DNA of 64,000 nt from Actinopolyspora mzabensis. GTDB taxonomy: Bacteria > Actinomycetota > Actinomycetes > Mycobacteriales > Pseudonocardiaceae. Position 1 is the stretch's first letter. Each line of letters starts with the position of its first letter. Of the stretch, positions 8,795 to 17,130 are shown one piece after another. Location of the stretch: the NCBI RefSeq assembly GCF_900101095.1, contig NZ_FNFM01000015.1, positions 26,674-90,673 of the forward strand, given 5' to 3'. The notes under the pieces were generated by a model. That model was given only the letters and a program-made list of their open reading frames with translations. It was not told the origin of the DNA and searched no databases. Both the position numbers and the translations under genes were made by a program.

Positions 8795-10306
8795 ATGCAG
8801 AGTTGGGCAAGGCGAGGCGTGCAAGCAGCGCTGGTGACCGGCGGAATGCTCGCGGCCGGTACCGGTGTCGCTGCGGCGTCCGGGAACTGCCCGGACCGTC
8901 CCACCTCACCGCTCGGTGACCCGCTGACTCCGGCCGAAGCGGCCGGAGACGGCACTCCCAGCCGCAGTGGGCTGTGCTTCGCGGGCGAGTTGTTCCCGGA
9001 GGACGGCAGGGATCCCCTCCGGGACACGATCGCCAACGCCACCGCCGACACCCTCGTCGGCGTCATCGAACCCATACGCGATGTCCCACCCGAGTTCGAC
9101 AACGAGCGCACTCAGCGGATCCCGCGCATCACCGATGCGCCGGAGCCCGATGTCGAACGGACAGTCGAACGGACCGGCGAGCGAACAGCCCGGCAGCACT
9201 GGATCCCGCCTCGTACGGCGTCGACGGAGCGCCTGCCGGTCGAGCCTCCCCGCACCGGCCCCGCCACCGCGCTGCCCGAGTTGTCCTGGCGCACGGACGT
9301 GGCACGTTCCGCCCCGCTCGGGACCGCCGCCCGAGCCGAGGCTCAGCCCAGGGAACGCTCTCGCGGGAGGCACGCGGCCCAGGAGAGCAAACCGGCGGAC
9401 GGCTTCCACCGCTCGTTGAGCTGGTCCGGACCGATCGGCGAGATCGTCGACAGGCTCGTCGATGCCCGGCAGCGAGTGGACGCCCTGCCGCATGACGACG
9501 CCCTGCCGCATGACGACGCCCTGCCGCATGACGAAGCCCGGCCGCACGTCGACGACAGCACCCTCGAGATGCTGCCCGTCGCGTTGGTGAGGCCGCACAT
9601 CGATCCGGCCGTGGCTCCCGAACTGGCCGCCCCACGCGGCGAGGGGATCGTGCAGGCCGGTCCGGTCGCGCGGTCGCACAACACACCGGGGCTGCTGCTC
9701 ACCGATTCGGTCGACCTCACCTCGGCCGGGCTGGACACCGGGCCGGATCTGCGCGCGGTGCCGCGCGAGCTGCTGCGCTCGGTGCTTTCGGCGAATTCCG
9801 GTGTCGAGCGCCCCGCGGAGGACGCCGAGCCGCTTCGGCTGCCGAACGAGGCACATCAGCGAGCCGAGCAGGTGCCCACGCTGGTGGAGCCGGAACTTCT
9901 GGTCGCCACTCCCGATCCGATGAACGGCTCGGACGGTGCCGAGCTCGCCGAGCCGCTGGGGGAGTTCAACGCGTTCGGCGGCAACGCCGAGACCGGCGGT
10001 TTCTCCCGCATCGCACGCGAGTTGAGCGTCGAGGCAACCACCGCTATCCCGGCCTACGAAGCCGGGGAGGACGAGGTGGTCTTCAGCGAGCGCCCCGAGT
10101 TCTCGCGCGTGGTGGTGCGGGAGCTGGATGAGTTGGCGGCCGCGATGCCGGAACGGCAGCAGGTGACTTCCAACCCGTTCCGCGAGCGGCCCACCGCCCG
10201 TGGTGCCGTCCCGGCGAAGATGATGGCGTTGCCGCTACTCGACGGGCACACGCGTCCACTGCCCGCGCTGGACGCCAACGGTATGCCGAAGGTCGGTGCC
10301 GTGTGA
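8795..10306 (+). CDS. Exported, largely disordered protein of unknown function
   Basis: 503 residues. A clear signal peptide (RRGVQAALVTGGMLAAG, ending near AAAS) gives a mature protein beginning with Gly-Asn-Cys-Pro-Asp. Two early Cys residues (near 30 and 60) could form a disulfide. The rest is acidic, Pro/Arg/Glu-rich and without recognisable domain; residues about 228-247 hold a threefold Asp-Asp-Ala-Leu-Pro-His repeat encoded by an 18-base tandem repeat. ATG 8795 is preceded by GGAGGAG (8782-8788); the frame extends upstream without support. It follows the exported protein at 7312 by 220 bases. The gene looks conserved in coding character to the end, not decayed. Confidence 0.72.
   Translation: MQSWARRGVQAALVTGGMLAAGTGVAAASGNCPDRPTSPLGDPLTPAEAAGDGTPSRSGLCFAGELFPEDGRDPLRDTIANATADTLVGVIEPIRDVPPEFDNERTQRIPRITDAPEPDVERTVERTGERTARQHWIPPRTASTERLPVEPPRTGPATALPELSWRTDVARSAPLGTAARAEAQPRERSRGRHAAQESKPADGFHRSLSWSGPIGEIVDRLVDARQRVDALPHDDALPHDDALPHDEARPHVDDSTLEMLPVALVRPHIDPAVAPELAAPRGEGIVQAGPVARSHNTPGLLLTDSVDLTSAGLDTGPDLRAVPRELLRSVLSANSGVERPAEDAEPLRLPNEAHQRAEQVPTLVEPELLVATPDPMNGSDGAELAEPLGEFNAFGGNAETGGFSRIARELSVEATTAIPAYEAGEDEVVFSERPEFSRVVVRELDELAAAMPERQQVTSNPFRERPTARGAVPAKMMALPLLDGHTRPLPALDANGMPKVGAV
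9481..9534 (+). repeat. 18-base tandem repeat inside an exported-protein gene
   Basis: Three units of CGCCCTGCCGCATGACGA in frame, encoding repeated Asp-Asp-Ala-Leu-Pro-His, followed by a degenerate fourth (AAGCCCGGCCGCAC). Units are essentially identical, which suggests recent expansion. Confidence 0.85.
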
Positions 10307-10520
10307 GCGCCGTGGCGGGTTCGCCGCACGCGTACGACCGGGACTGACCACCCCGGAAGTACGCGTCCTGTCGCCCTTGCGGGACCGCTTGGCGATTGTC
10401 GGTAGCCGCGGGGCGGCGTTATCGGGGCCGGGGAGCTGGGAACTCCCCGGCCCCGATTGTCGTCTCAGCTCCGGTGGCCGCCTCCGGGAGCCTCACTTCC
10501 GGGATCGCCGCCGCGGCGGT

Positions 10521-12002
10521 TCAGCCGCCGGATCCGTCCGGAGCGGTCGATCTGGCGCTCCCGGTGGGGCCGGAGCCCACGGATCCGCTGGTGCCGGACT
10601 CGGTCCCATCGGAGCGGGCTCTCCCGTCGTCGAAGCTTTCGCTGTCGGAGCCCTCGGTAGCGGAGCCCTCGACAGCGGAGCCCTCGGTAATGGGGTTCCC
10701 GTGAGCGGGGTCCTCGGGAGTCGACCGCTCACCGGGATTCGGCGTGGTGGGAACCGGCGTCCTCGTCTCGGAATTCGAGTACCGGGCCTGCCAACCGAGA
10801 AAAGCGTGGTAAACCAGGAAACCTACTCCCAGATACACATACGCGTTGCCGATCAGGTGCTCGAAGAAGTTCCACGTGAGCTCCTTGCCGTCACCCTGGG
10901 GAACCAGCCAGTGCGGGCCGATCAGGTAGAGCTCCACCGCGAGTCCCAACGAGACCAGCAGTGGCCAGTCGCGCCGGGTGTAGCCACGCCCGAACAGCAG
11001 CACCAGCCCCGGCACCACCCAGACCCAGTGGTGCGACCAGGAGATCGGCGAGATCAGCAGACCGAACACCGCGTTGATCACCAGCGCTGTCGAGTAGTCC
11101 CGGCGCTGTCCGTTCCGGGGGCGCAGTGCCGCCAGCATCCCGAACACCGCCAAGCCCGCCAGCAGCAGGATCAGCACCCCCAGGCAGCCGCTCAACCAGG
11201 GTTCCGGCACGGCGAGCTTGCTCAGCAACGAGCGCAGCGAGACGTTGCCCGCGTAGATCGAGGCGTCGCCCGTGAACTGCGGGCCGAACGAGACGTCGCT
11301 GCTGGCGAACACCTCGTGCAGCCAGAACTCGCGCGCGTCGTCGAACGCGAGCAGGAAACCGAGTGCCACGGTCGCCAGGAAGGTCACCACCGTCGTCACG
11401 ATCGCGCGCAGGTCGCGGCGCAGCAGGAAGAACAGCAGGAACACGGCGGGTGTGAGCTTGAGGCCCGCGGCGATGCCGAGCAGCACTCCTCTGGGGTAGG
11501 GCAGCTTGCGGTGCCCGTCCGCCCGCCACAGGCAGTCGACGGCGACCAGCGCCATGAGCACCAGGTTGATCTGCGCGTAGGTGAGGGTTTCCCGTACCGG
11601 CTCGACGAGGGTGGCCAACGGCAGCACCGCGGCGGTGATCAGCAGGACGGTTCGTCGGCTCGCCGGGCCGAAGTCGGCCGTCCGAAGGATCACGTACAGC
11701 GTGACCAGCAGGGCGACGTGACTGACGAACATGATCAGTGCGACGGCGACCGTCTTGGAGACCAGCGCCAGCGGTGTGAACGCGACGGCCGCGAACGGTG
11801 GGTAGATGAACGGCAGCCGCAGTCCCACTTCGGTGGGCGGCAGATCGTGATAGATCGGTTGCCCGTTCCACCACGCCTGTGCGCCGAGCCGGTACACCTC
11901 GCCGTCGATGTGGGCGTGCGGGTCTATGGCCGAGACGAGGACCACCGCGAGGAACTCGCACAGTGCGATTACGAAGAGTATTTTTCGGTGTTCGTACACC
12001 AT
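10521..12002 (-). CDS. GT87-family polyprenol-phosphate-mannose mannosyltransferase
   Basis: 493-residue multi-span membrane glycosyltransferase of the GT-C fold. About ten helices follow one another from residue 6 to 390; the first extracytoplasmic loop holds DGEVYRLGAQAWWNGQPIY, whose leading Asp is where the catalytic residue of PimE-type enzymes lies. Further family-like motifs are YAQINLVLMALV and SPISWSHHWVW. Such enzymes use polyprenol-phosphate-mannose to add alpha-mannose to lipoglycans or glycoproteins in the cell envelope. The last 90 residues are a Ser/Glu/Gly-rich tail with short repeats. ATG 12002 leads directly into the first helix; a GTG at 12047 would add 15 residues, and neither has a strong ribosome site. 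Confidence 0.85.
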   Translation of the reverse strand: MVYEHRKILFVIALCEFLAVVLVSAIDPHAHIDGEVYRLGAQAWWNGQPIYHDLPPTEVGLRLPFIYPPFAAVAFTPLALVSKTVAVALIMFVSHVALLVTLYVILRTADFGPASRRTVLLITAAVLPLATLVEPVRETLTYAQINLVLMALVAVDCLWRADGHRKLPYPRGVLLGIAAGLKLTPAVFLLFFLLRRDLRAIVTTVVTFLATVALGFLLAFDDAREFWLHEVFASSDVSFGPQFTGDASIYAGNVSLRSLLSKLAVPEPWLSGCLGVLILLLAGLAVFGMLAALRPRNGQRRDYSTALVINAVFGLLISPISWSHHWVWVVPGLVLLFGRGYTRRDWPLLVSLGLAVELYLIGPHWLVPQGDGKELTWNFFEHLIGNAYVYLGVGFLVYHAFLGWQARYSNSETRTPVPTTPNPGERSTPEDPAHGNPITEGSAVEGSATEGSDSESFDDGRARSDGTESGTSGSVGSGPTGSARSTAPDGSGG

Positions 12003-12508
12003 GCTGACAAGTGATCCCCGTTCGGGGAATTGTGTTGTCGGCCGCACACTGCCACCGTCCTGTTGGTCCTGCTGGTTCGTCGGGTGGTCCGAGAACCGCG
12101 TCCGTTCCCGCTCGGCTTCCGGGAACTCCGAGCCGCCAAGTGCCCGTGCCGCGGGTTCCGCCGCGACTCGGAGACATCCGCGCCGGAGCCCGTGGCACGG
12201 GCCGGCGAGCCGGACGCCAGCGGCGGGCCGATCGTTCGGGGTGGAACGCGTTCCCGGACAGCAGTCGAGATGTCAACCAGAGTAGGAGGTCGGGGCACAA
12301 CGCCGGAGTACCGCCACGGTTCATCTCGATGTCGCCGAACCGTCGCGAAAACATCACCTCGGGTTCCCGGGGTTCGACAGTGCTCACGTTGTGTTAGTAA
12401 CTCAACGAAAAAACACCATGACGTGTGGTGTCGGAACCCTTGAATTCGATCCCGCTACGAGGGGAGGCTCAAATTCACTGCTCCATCTGGTGGGGAGGGT
12501 AGCTCCGA
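12003..12508. other. About 500-base divergent intergenic region
   Basis: Lies between the mannosyltransferase (minus) and the PAS-GGDEF gene (plus). No credible gene. An AT-richer patch at about 12385-12425 contains the small palindrome GTTAGTAAC inside TTG...CAA flanks and a run of six A, and is the likeliest promoter area for the plus-strand gene, but no standard -35/-10 pair can be assigned. Confidence 0.45.
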
Positions 12509-13360
12509 ATGAGTGTTGTCTATGCCACTGGCGTGTCCCAGTTCACCGGGGTGTGGGATGAACTCATCATGAGTCTGACCACCGGATTCATGCTCACCGA
12601 CGAGCGGGGTCAGGTGTTGGCCACGAACGATGCCGCCGCGGATCTGCTGCGGCTGGATCGCACGGACCTGCTCACCGGTTCGCGCCCGGCGGACTGGGCG
12701 ATGCGGGACAGCACCGGAGCGCGACTGCCCGACTGGACCGATCTGACCAGCCAGGTGCTGCGTACCGGCACCCGGATGTCCACGCCCGTCGTGATCACCC
12801 GAGAGGGCAAGCCGAGCGGGCACCTCTGGATGGACTACCAGCCCACCCGCACCTGTTCGCAACAGCGGGTGTTGATGTTCCTCCAACCGGTGGATTCCGA
12901 GGTGTCGCACTCCCGTGGAATGACTGATCCGTTGACGGGCCTGCCGGGGCGGGTGCTGCTGTTGGACAGGCTCGACCAGGCACTGGCGCGGGCCCGTTGC
13001 CGGACCACCCTGACCACGTTGGTGCTCGTGGACGTCCGCAGGCTCGAACAGTTCAACGTCGACTACGGCTTCGCTCAGGGGGACGAGCTGCTGACCATGA
13101 TCGCGGGGAGGCTGCGGCAGAGCGTCGCCGACGAGCACACCGTGGCCCGTTTCGGTGGGGACGAGTTCGCGGTGGTCGTGGAACATCCCAGCGGGACCGG
13201 CGACGAGATCGCCGAGGGAGCTCGCAGCGCGGTGGCCCGTCCCATGCGGCTGCAGCGCAGACAGGTCCGCCCGAGCGTTCGGGTCTCCTGGGTCACGAGC
13301 GACGGTCACGCCTCGGTGCATTCGGTGATCAGTCGTGCGGAGCGGCAGTTGAAGGACTGA
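12509..13360 (+). CDS. PAS-GGDEF protein, probable soluble diguanylate cyclase
   Basis: 283-residue cytoplasmic protein. A PAS-like sensor occupies about residues 14-125 (GFMLTDERGQVLATNDAAADLL is typical of the PAS N-terminus) and a GGDEF domain runs from DPLTGLPGR (139) to the end. The active-site loop GGDEF is intact at 216-220. The metal/base-binding segment is divergent (DVRRLEQFNVDYGFAQGD instead of DLDxFKxIND), and no RxxD inhibitory site is present. The domain is also short at its C-terminus, so activity should not be assumed. GGGGAGGG ten bases before the ATG supports the start. Confidence 0.88.
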   Translation: MSVVYATGVSQFTGVWDELIMSLTTGFMLTDERGQVLATNDAAADLLRLDRTDLLTGSRPADWAMRDSTGARLPDWTDLTSQVLRTGTRMSTPVVITREGKPSGHLWMDYQPTRTCSQQRVLMFLQPVDSEVSHSRGMTDPLTGLPGRVLLLDRLDQALARARCRTTLTTLVLVDVRRLEQFNVDYGFAQGDELLTMIAGRLRQSVADEHTVARFGGDEFAVVVEHPSGTGDEIAEGARSAVARPMRLQRRQVRPSVRVSWVTSDGHASVHSVISRAERQLKD

Positions 13361-13371
13361 TGTTTACCGCG

Positions 13372-13387
13372 GGAGCGACGTCGCTCC
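13372..13387. terminator. Perfect 16-base palindrome after the PAS-GGDEF gene
   Basis: GGAGCGACGTCGCTCC, 12 bases past the stop codon and between convergent genes. As RNA it folds to a GGAGCG/CGCTCC stem with a four-base loop; no T-tract follows. It could instead be a protein-binding site. Further along, a 16-base unit beginning CCCCGTACGGCCGC is repeated directly at 13436 and 13452. Confidence 0.4.
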
Positions 13388-13603
13388 GGGGGCTTCGTTG
13401 GTCGGCCCGGCGTATCCCGCCGCGGCCGGCTGTCTCCCCGTACGGCCGCCACCCCGTACGGCCGCAAGGAGAGGGCCCGAAGGCAGCGGCGAGGTGTCCC
13501 CGGCGAGCTCGGTTCCGGGGAAACACCCAGCCGAGGCGGGGAAAGCTCGCCGCGCCGCTCCGGCGTCCTCGGAGTTGATCGGTTTCGCTCGGACGTTCCG
13601 GCC

Positions 13604-15781
13604 TCACCGGTGCTGTTCGGCGGTCAGTAGTTCTCGTACCGCGTCCGGGGGGCCCGGTTTCGCGAAGAGCCAGCCCTGCCCGGTTTCACACCCGATCTCG
13701 CTCATCCGCTTGGCCTGGGCGTGGGTCTCGACACCCTCGGCGGTCACGGTCAGCCCCAGGGTGTGTGCCAGGTCGACCAGGGTGCTCACGATCCGGGCAT
13801 CCACCGGATCGATGCACTCGCTGTCGGCGAGCCCCTCCATGAACGAACCGGCGATCTTGAGCTCGTGCACGGGCAGGTGCCGTAGATAAGCCAGGTTGGA
13901 GTAGCCGGTGCCGAAGTCGTCGATCGCGATGCGCACTCCCATCCGGGACAGGGTGCGAAGGGCCTCGAGCGGTTCGTCGGCGGTGCCCATGATCGCGCTC
14001 TCGGTCAGCTCCAGCTGCAGCTTCCCCGGGTCCAGACCGGTCCGGTCGAGAATCTCGGTGACGTCGGAGACGAGGTTGGGGTCCCGGGACTGTCGCACGG
14101 CCAGGTTCACGCTCATGAACGGCGCGGCCCGGCCGAACTCGTCCTGCCAGGCCTTCGCCTGCTCGCAAGCCTTGCTGAGCACCCAGCGCCCCAGTGGGAC
14201 GATCATGCCGGTCTCCTCGGCGAGACCGATGAACCGGTCGGGGCCGAGCCTGCCCAGCTCCGGGTGCCACCACCGAACCAGCGCCTCCACGCCGGAGACG
14301 GTGTACTCGCCGAGTTCGACCAGCGGCTGGTAATCGACGTAGAACTCCTCGCGTTCCAGCGCCGCTGGCATGGCTGCCGAGAGCCGGAACTGCGCGACCT
14401 CGCTCGCGTTGCGTTCGGTGTCGAACAGCGCCCACTGGTTCTTGCCCTCGGCCTTGGCCCAGTACAGCGTGACGTCCGCGTCGCGCATCAGTTCGGCGGG
14501 TGTCTGCCCCGCCGTGGAGCGCTCCAGGATCCCGATGCTGGCCGAGACCGCGAGCTCCTGGTTGCCGACACGCATCGGGGAAACCAGGGTTTCCAGCACG
14601 TGGTTGGCCACTTCGATGGCCTGCTGCGTGCCCTGCGATCCCTGGATGAGGATCACGAACTCGTCCCCGCCCATCCGCGCGACGAGCCGGTCCTCGCCCC
14701 GCACGGCCTCGTCGAGGCGCTGCGCCACGGTCACCAGCAGGTCGTCACCCACGTGGTGTCCGAGGCTGTCGTTGATGACCTTGAAACCGTCGAGGTCCAT
14801 GTAGCACAGCGCCACCCGGTCGGTTCGCTTCGTGCTATCGGAGTCCTCGCGCAGTGCCTCGGTGAGCCGGTCCAGGAACAGGGCACGGTTGGGCAGACCG
14901 GTCAACGGGTCGTGCAGGGCCTGGTGCCGCAGCCGGTCCTGCAGCATCTTGCGGTCGGTGACGTCCTCCATCATCGCGACCTGGTAGAGCGGCATGCCGT
15001 CCTCACCGCGTACCAGCGACACGATCAGTTCGGTCCACGACTTGCTGCCGTCCGGGCGGGTGAAGTGCTTCTCGACCCGGTACTGCTCGCGTTCGCCGCG
15101 GACGAGTTCCTCGTAGACCCGCCAGACGGTGTCGTTGTCCTCGGGATCGACCAGGTCGTAGACCATCAGGCCGCGCAGTTCCTCGGCGGTGCGCCCCAGG
15201 ATCCGCCGCAGGGAGGCGTTGGCCTCCATGATCCGGCCCTCGGTGTCGGCGATCCCGATACCGATGGCGGCTTCGGCGAAGATCGCCCGGAACCTGGCCT
15301 CACTGGTGCGCAGGGCCTGTTCCACGGAGTCGCGTGCGTCCAGCACGGCCTGACGGATGGCTTCCTGCTCGTCCAGGGTCCGTTTGCGGGCCGCCTGCAT
15401 GAATCCCGCCGAGATCGCGGACTGGATCGCCGAAACGCGCGTTCGCATCTCGGGGCTCTCCGCGATGCCGAGCGTGGGAAGCATGTGTTCCCCGACGTTC
15501 TCGATCGTTCTCGCGAGGGACTCGGCGCCGGTGAAGTGCACGGACACCAGCTCGGAACCGACCTCGCGGGCGGCGTCGGTGTGCTGCGGCTCGCTCAGCA
15601 ACGCCTCGACCAGCTGGTCGGTGTAGCCTTCCAGCAGTTCTTCCACTTCCGCGCCGGTCATCGGCACGTAACTGGTCCCGACGAGCGCCCGGCTCCAGGC
15701 AGCGGCGAAGTCCCGTTTGCGCTGTCCGTCCACACTCGTCACCTCGTGAGCGCTTGAAACAGGCGCTGTCCAGCCGGTCAT
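13604..15781 (-). CDS. PAS-GGDEF-EAL bifunctional cyclic-di-GMP enzyme
   Basis: 725-residue cytoplasmic protein with four parts: an N-terminal helical region of about 160 residues (RsbRD/globin-sensor-like in appearance, not identified), a PAS domain with PAC segment (about 165-285, ending MMEDVTDRKMLQDRL), a GGDEF domain (about 296-455, MDLDGFKVINDSLGHH and an intact GGDEF loop) and an EAL domain (about 475-720). The EAL domain has GVEALVRWWHP, NLAVRQ, ELTES, IDDFGTGYSNL and VTAEGVET, so the phosphodiesterase residues look complete. ATG 15781 has GGAGGG ten bases upstream; thirteen more codons are open beyond it. It is convergent with the PAS-GGDEF gene, and the pair may set opposing activities. 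Confidence 0.92.
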   Translation of the reverse strand: MTGWTAPVSSAHEVTSVDGQRKRDFAAAWSRALVGTSYVPMTGAEVEELLEGYTDQLVEALLSEPQHTDAAREVGSELVSVHFTGAESLARTIENVGEHMLPTLGIAESPEMRTRVSAIQSAISAGFMQAARKRTLDEQEAIRQAVLDARDSVEQALRTSEARFRAIFAEAAIGIGIADTEGRIMEANASLRRILGRTAEELRGLMVYDLVDPEDNDTVWRVYEELVRGEREQYRVEKHFTRPDGSKSWTELIVSLVRGEDGMPLYQVAMMEDVTDRKMLQDRLRHQALHDPLTGLPNRALFLDRLTEALREDSDSTKRTDRVALCYMDLDGFKVINDSLGHHVGDDLLVTVAQRLDEAVRGEDRLVARMGGDEFVILIQGSQGTQQAIEVANHVLETLVSPMRVGNQELAVSASIGILERSTAGQTPAELMRDADVTLYWAKAEGKNQWALFDTERNASEVAQFRLSAAMPAALEREEFYVDYQPLVELGEYTVSGVEALVRWWHPELGRLGPDRFIGLAEETGMIVPLGRWVLSKACEQAKAWQDEFGRAAPFMSVNLAVRQSRDPNLVSDVTEILDRTGLDPGKLQLELTESAIMGTADEPLEALRTLSRMGVRIAIDDFGTGYSNLAYLRHLPVHELKIAGSFMEGLADSECIDPVDARIVSTLVDLAHTLGLTVTAEGVETHAQAKRMSEIGCETGQGWLFAKPGPPDAVRELLTAEQHR

Positions 15782-16140
15782 GCCCGCGGCGCCCTCCGCT
15801 TCTCGTAGTCGCCCGCGCAAGGTACTCGGGAGAGCATACGGCCGATGCCACCCGTCGGTCGAACGCGGAACCTGTTGCCGCCCAGGGTAGCTAGCCGCTG
15901 TGAATTGACGGGAAGTGCTGACGGAGATCGAATCGGCTGATCATGTCACCCGAACGGGGCGAGTTTTGTGAAACACGCGGTGTCCGGTTTGCCTCGTTGT
16001 GGTGAAAAGGTAACACGATACCTAGTAGTGCGGTGGAACGATCGCAGCCTTCGCCGCACGACCGGAATTCCACAACGGCGGTTACCCGTGGGGACCGACG
16101 CCACACCCCCGGGCCGCGGGACGAGCACGAGGGGACAATC
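15782..16140. other. 359-base divergent intergenic region before the lysozyme gene
   Basis: No gene seen. AGGTA (16008-16012) and TACCT (16019-16023) form an inverted repeat around ACACGA, just upstream of where a promoter for the lysozyme would lie; TTGTGG at about 15997 could be its -35. These are weak assignments. The GAGGGG ribosome site for the lysozyme is at about 16129-16134. Confidence 0.4.
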
Positions 16141-16959
16141 ATGCACGGTTCGAGGGGATGTGGTCGCGCCCGAGCGCTGACCGTGGCCTTATCAGCGTTG
16201 TTCGGCACGGTACTGCTGCTGGGAACCTCCGCGCAGGCCGTGAGCGAATCCTCGCCGGCCCGGGGGCAGGCGGGCCACGAGATGGGCTCGCAGATTCGGG
16301 AACACGAGGGTGGTGATCCCTCCGCCGATCCCGCCACGGCACGCAATCCCTCGGTCAAGGGGATGGACGTGAGCGGGCACCAGAACTGGGTCGACTGGCG
16401 ACACTGGTGGAACAAGGGGATGCGGTTCGCCTACGTCAAAGCCACCGAGGGCACGGGCTACACCAGTCCGGACTTCAACCACCAGTACACCGGCTCGTAC
16501 GAGGTCGGAATGATCCGGGGCGCCTATCACTTCGCACTGCCCGACCGCTCCGGGGGCGCGGCCCAGGCGCGCTACTTCGTCGCCAACGGCGGCGGCTGGT
16601 CCGACGACGGCAAAACCCTGCCCGGCGCGTTGGACATCGAGTACAACCCGTACGGACCCACCTGCTACGGCAAGAGCAAGGCGGCCATGACGGCCTGGAT
16701 CCGGGACTTCAGCGACACCTATCGGGAACTGACCGGCAGGTACCCCACCATCTACACCAGCACCAGCTGGTGGAACAAGTGCGTGGCCTCGGACTTCGGC
16801 GACACCAATCCACTGTGGGTGGCGCGCTACAACGACTACATCGGTCCGCTACCGCACGGCTGGGGGTTCCACACCTTCTGGCAGTACACCTCGTCCCCGT
16901 TGGACAAGAACCTGTTCAACGGCTCCTACAAGCAGCTCGAGCGGCTGGCACGCGGGTGA
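16141..16959 (+). CDS. Exported GH25 family lysozyme (muramidase)
   Basis: 272 residues. The N-terminus has an Arg-rich stretch then a hydrophobic core ending LLGTSAQAVS, a standard Sec signal peptide. After a 50-residue linker the GH25 barrel begins with GMDVSGHQNWVDWRHWW; the catalytic acids expected for the family are the Asp of DVSGHQ and the DIEYN motif in the middle. YVKATEGTGYTSP and the terminal FWQYTSSP are also family hallmarks. It hydrolyses the beta-1,4 bond between N-acetylmuramic acid and N-acetylglucosamine outside the cell. ATG 16141 has GAGGGG just upstream; the frame continues 36 codons upstream without a signal-like start. Convergent with purL. Confidence 0.93.
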   Translation: MHGSRGCGRARALTVALSALFGTVLLLGTSAQAVSESSPARGQAGHEMGSQIREHEGGDPSADPATARNPSVKGMDVSGHQNWVDWRHWWNKGMRFAYVKATEGTGYTSPDFNHQYTGSYEVGMIRGAYHFALPDRSGGAAQARYFVANGGGWSDDGKTLPGALDIEYNPYGPTCYGKSKAAMTAWIRDFSDTYRELTGRYPTIYTSTSWWNKCVASDFGDTNPLWVARYNDYIGPLPHGWGFHTFWQYTSSPLDKNLFNGSYKQLERLARG

Positions 16960-17027
16960 GGACTCTCCCGTGCGCCCCGGGCGGACCTTCGTCGTCCGGA
17001 AGTCGGCCCGAGACCGCGCGGCGCCGA

Positions 17028-17046
17028 CTCGGGTGCCGAACCCGAG
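17028..17046. terminator. Hairpin between convergent lysozyme and purL genes (first of two)
   Basis: CTCGGGT (17028-17034) and ACCCGAG (17040-17046) form a perfect 7-base stem with a 5-base loop. Confidence 0.55.
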
Positions 17047-17081
17047 CACCCGAACAACCACCGCTACGAGTTCCGGGAGGC

Positions 17082-17117
17082 GAGTGCCGTCGACAGGCGT
17101 CGGTGTCGACGGCACTC
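17082..17117. terminator. Long perfect hairpin between lysozyme and purL (second of two)
   Basis: GAGTGCCGTCGACA (17082-17095) pairs with TGTCGACGGCACTC (17104-17117), a 14-base perfect stem with an 8-base loop, 14 bases beyond the purL stop. Flanking CCGGG/CCCGG bases can extend it. Likely bidirectional terminator for both convergent genes. Confidence 0.7.
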
Positions 17118-17130
17118 CGCCCGGGAACGA

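Noticed and set aside
9481..9540. Short CRISPR-like repeat
   Set aside because: The units abut with no spacers and encode an in-frame peptide repeat.
14264..15757. 497-codon open frame opposite the PAS-GGDEF-EAL gene
   Set aside because: Mirror frame of a clear enzyme gene; no recognisable protein.
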